A stretch of DNA of 64,000 nt, from positions 124,001 to 188,000 of the forward strand of contig LLYS01000003.1 in the NCBI GenBank assembly GCA_002049495.1, given 5' to 3'. The position numbers and the translations under genes were made by a program. Below the pieces are notes generated by a model that did not search any database, was not told the DNA's origin, and saw nothing but the letters and a program-made list of their open reading frames with translations. Below, one piece after another: positions 62,181 to 64,000 of the stretch; position 1 is the stretch's first letter, and each line of letters starts with the position of its first letter. This stretch comes from Epsilonproteobacteria bacterium tcs-49 (GTDB taxonomy: Bacteria; Campylobacterota; Campylobacteria; Campylobacterales; Sulfurovaceae).

Positions 62181-62673
62181 TTATGCCATCGACAACGGAT
62201 TTTCCAGACAGGCGATCTATGCCAAGATCAAAAACGGAACCCTGCCCTCAAAGAAGGTGGAGGGAAAGCTTTTCGTGGTGGTAGAACAGGAGACTGATTC
62301 CGTGCCGCAGGAGAGTTCGGAGGTGGAACACCTCAAAGATATTATCGACTCCAAAAATGAAACCATCGCGATTTTACAAAAAAGTATCGAAGATCTTAAA
62401 ACTTCCAACGAGGGGGTAATCGATACGCTGCAAAGCGAGATAGAGCTGCTTAAGCAGGCTTTTGCGGAGATGAAGGGTATCTATAGGGAAGCGATCCCCC
62501 ACCAGGCGGAACAACCCCGGTGGCAAAGTATCAAAAAATACTGTAAAGCAAAGGGGATCAAAGCGGACAAAAGCTTTACAAAAAAGGTTAAAAAGTTGTA
62601 TAAAAACGGTGACAAACGGGTCAAGAAGGAAAAGGGCAAACTCTACATAGCGGGTGAGATCTATGGTGATTGA
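62155..62673 (+). CDS. Hypothetical protein with HTH-like N-terminus and coiled coil
   Basis: KPSDYAIDNGFSRQAIYAKIKNGTLPSKKVEGKLFVV; heptad-rich middle; basic C-terminus. Confidence 0.6.
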   Translation: MPKLVKPSDYAIDNGFSRQAIYAKIKNGTLPSKKVEGKLFVVVEQETDSVPQESSEVEHLKDIIDSKNETIAILQKSIEDLKTSNEGVIDTLQSEIELLKQAFAEMKGIYREAIPHQAEQPRWQSIKKYCKAKGIKADKSFTKKVKKLYKNGDKRVKKEKGKLYIAGEIYGD

Positions 62674-63613
62674 AAGCGCAAAACGGACCCTTCGCATCGA
62701 AGCGCAGGCTCTGCTTGACGCACAGGTGGACGAACAGTTTGAAAAAGCGGTGGAGCTGGTACTGCAAACGCAGGGAAAACTGATCGTCGTGGGCGTGGGC
62801 AAGTCGGGGCTCGTGGGCGCAAAGATCGCAGCGACGCTGGCCAGTACCGGTACGAGCAGCTTTTTCCTCCACCCCACCGAAGCGATGCACGGGGATCTGG
62901 GGATGATCGACAGTCGCGATACGGTTTTGGCGATCAGCTACAGCGGCGAAAGCGAGGAGCTGGTCAATATCCTGCCCCACCTCAAGCGCTTCGATATCCC
63001 TCTGATCGCCATGGCGAAGGATGCGAACTCCACGCTGGCAAACTACAGCGACGTGTTTTTAAATATCGCCGTGGAGAAGGAAGCGTGCCCGCTGGGCGCC
63101 GCCCCGACGAGTTCGACGACGCTGACCATGGCGATGGGCGACGCGCTGGCGGTAGCTTTGATGGAGAAGCGCGGCTTTGAGCACAAGGATTTTGCCTCCT
63201 TTCATCCCGGCGGCAGCCTGGGCAAGCGGCTTTTTGTCAAGATAAAAGATTTGATGCGTACAAAGGATCTGCCTATTATCGATACGCACACGACGCTGAA
63301 AGAAGCGATCGCCGTGATGGGCGAGGGGAAGCTTGGCAACGTACTCATCGCGCAAGAGGGCAAGCTCAAAGCCGTTCTTAGCGACGGGGATCTGCGCCGG
63401 GCGCTGGGCAGGGATGGGTTCTCCCTGCAAAGTCCGGCGATCGAGTATGCCACCCCCGATCCCAAAGTGTGCGATGAGCAGGATATGCTTGCCAGCGAAG
63501 CGCTGGAGCTGATCGAGGATTACAAAATCCAGCTGCTGGTCGTCACCGATAAACAAAACCGCATTATCGGCGCGCTGCACCTGCATGATCTCGTAGAGGC
63601 GGGGATCAAGTAG
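62663..63613 (+). CDS. kdsD: Arabinose-5-phosphate isomerase (KpsF/GutQ family, SIS + CBS domains)
   Basis: VVGVGKSGLVGAKIAATLASTGTSSFFLHPTEAMHGDLGM; SSTTLTMAMGDALAVALM; C-terminal CBS pair. Confidence 0.93.
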   Translation: MVIESAKRTLRIEAQALLDAQVDEQFEKAVELVLQTQGKLIVVGVGKSGLVGAKIAATLASTGTSSFFLHPTEAMHGDLGMIDSRDTVLAISYSGESEELVNILPHLKRFDIPLIAMAKDANSTLANYSDVFLNIAVEKEACPLGAAPTSSTTLTMAMGDALAVALMEKRGFEHKDFASFHPGGSLGKRLFVKIKDLMRTKDLPIIDTHTTLKEAIAVMGEGKLGNVLIAQEGKLKAVLSDGDLRRALGRDGFSLQSPAIEYATPDPKVCDEQDMLASEALELIEDYKIQLLVVTDKQNRIIGALHLHDLVEAGIK

Positions 63614-63685
63614 CACCCCTTCGCTTAGATTAAAAACTTCGCTATACTTATAGAAACCTATTAAAAAAAGTTATACAAGGAGGGT

Positions 63686-64000
63686 GTGGTGCTACGTTTA
63701 CTCCCGCTTCTACTGCTGTGTCTCAATCTCTCTTTTGCTATGAGCGTCAAAGAGGACCCCGATTTCACCGCAGTGTATAAGCAGCCGCAAAACAGCGACA
63801 AACTCGTGCTGATGATCTATACGGTGCGCTCCTGTCCCCAGTGTGCCTATATGAAACAGAAAGTTTTTACCGATCCGGCCGTAGCGCCTTTTATGCAAAA
63901 ACACTTTGTCGTGGTGGAAAAGGATATCCAGCGCGACGATCTGCCCCGGGAGTTTGAATATTTCGGCGTACCTACGATCTTTTTCGTGGATAAAGGGGGA
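63686..64000 (+). CDS. Secreted thioredoxin-fold protein (truncated by the window end)
   Basis: GTG start after aaggagg; signal peptide LRLLPLLLLCLNLSFA; YTVRSCPQCAYMKQKVF CxxC; FGVPTIFFVD. Confidence 0.75.
   Translation, partial: MVLRLLPLLLLCLNLSFAMSVKEDPDFTAVYKQPQNSDKLVLMIYTVRSCPQCAYMKQKVFTDPAVAPFMQKHFVVVEKDIQRDDLPREFEYFGVPTIFFVDKGG

Overview
The window looks like an origin-proximal chromosomal segment of a sulfur-oxidising Campylobacterota (epsilonproteobacterial) genome. It carries ruvC, an oriC-like intergenic region, dnaA and dnaN, followed by pyrG and recJ, six tRNA genes beside ruvC and one further tRNA-Ser. Housekeeping genes include nifS/nifU, fliI, folE, tig-clpP-def, nrdA, nrdB, purB, tpx, pdxH and a kdsD-like gene. 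Signal transduction is dense: an ammonium transporter fused to a chemotaxis transducer, a periplasmic-binding-protein/sensor-kinase pair resembling LuxPQ, a PAS + CZB-MCP pair resembling CetAB, and six GGDEF or GGDEF-EAL proteins. There are also two Tat-signal sulfide-oxidising-type flavoproteins. Two perfect 16-bp parS palindromes (TGTTTCACGTGAAACA) lie in and at the start of an RluA-like gene about 11-12 kb from dnaA. Four genes are broken by five apparent single-base deletions in or beside short homopolymers, which suggests consensus errors or recent decay. I saw no CRISPR array, insertion sequence, prophage or rRNA. All calls come from reading the sequence and supplied translations; no database search was run.
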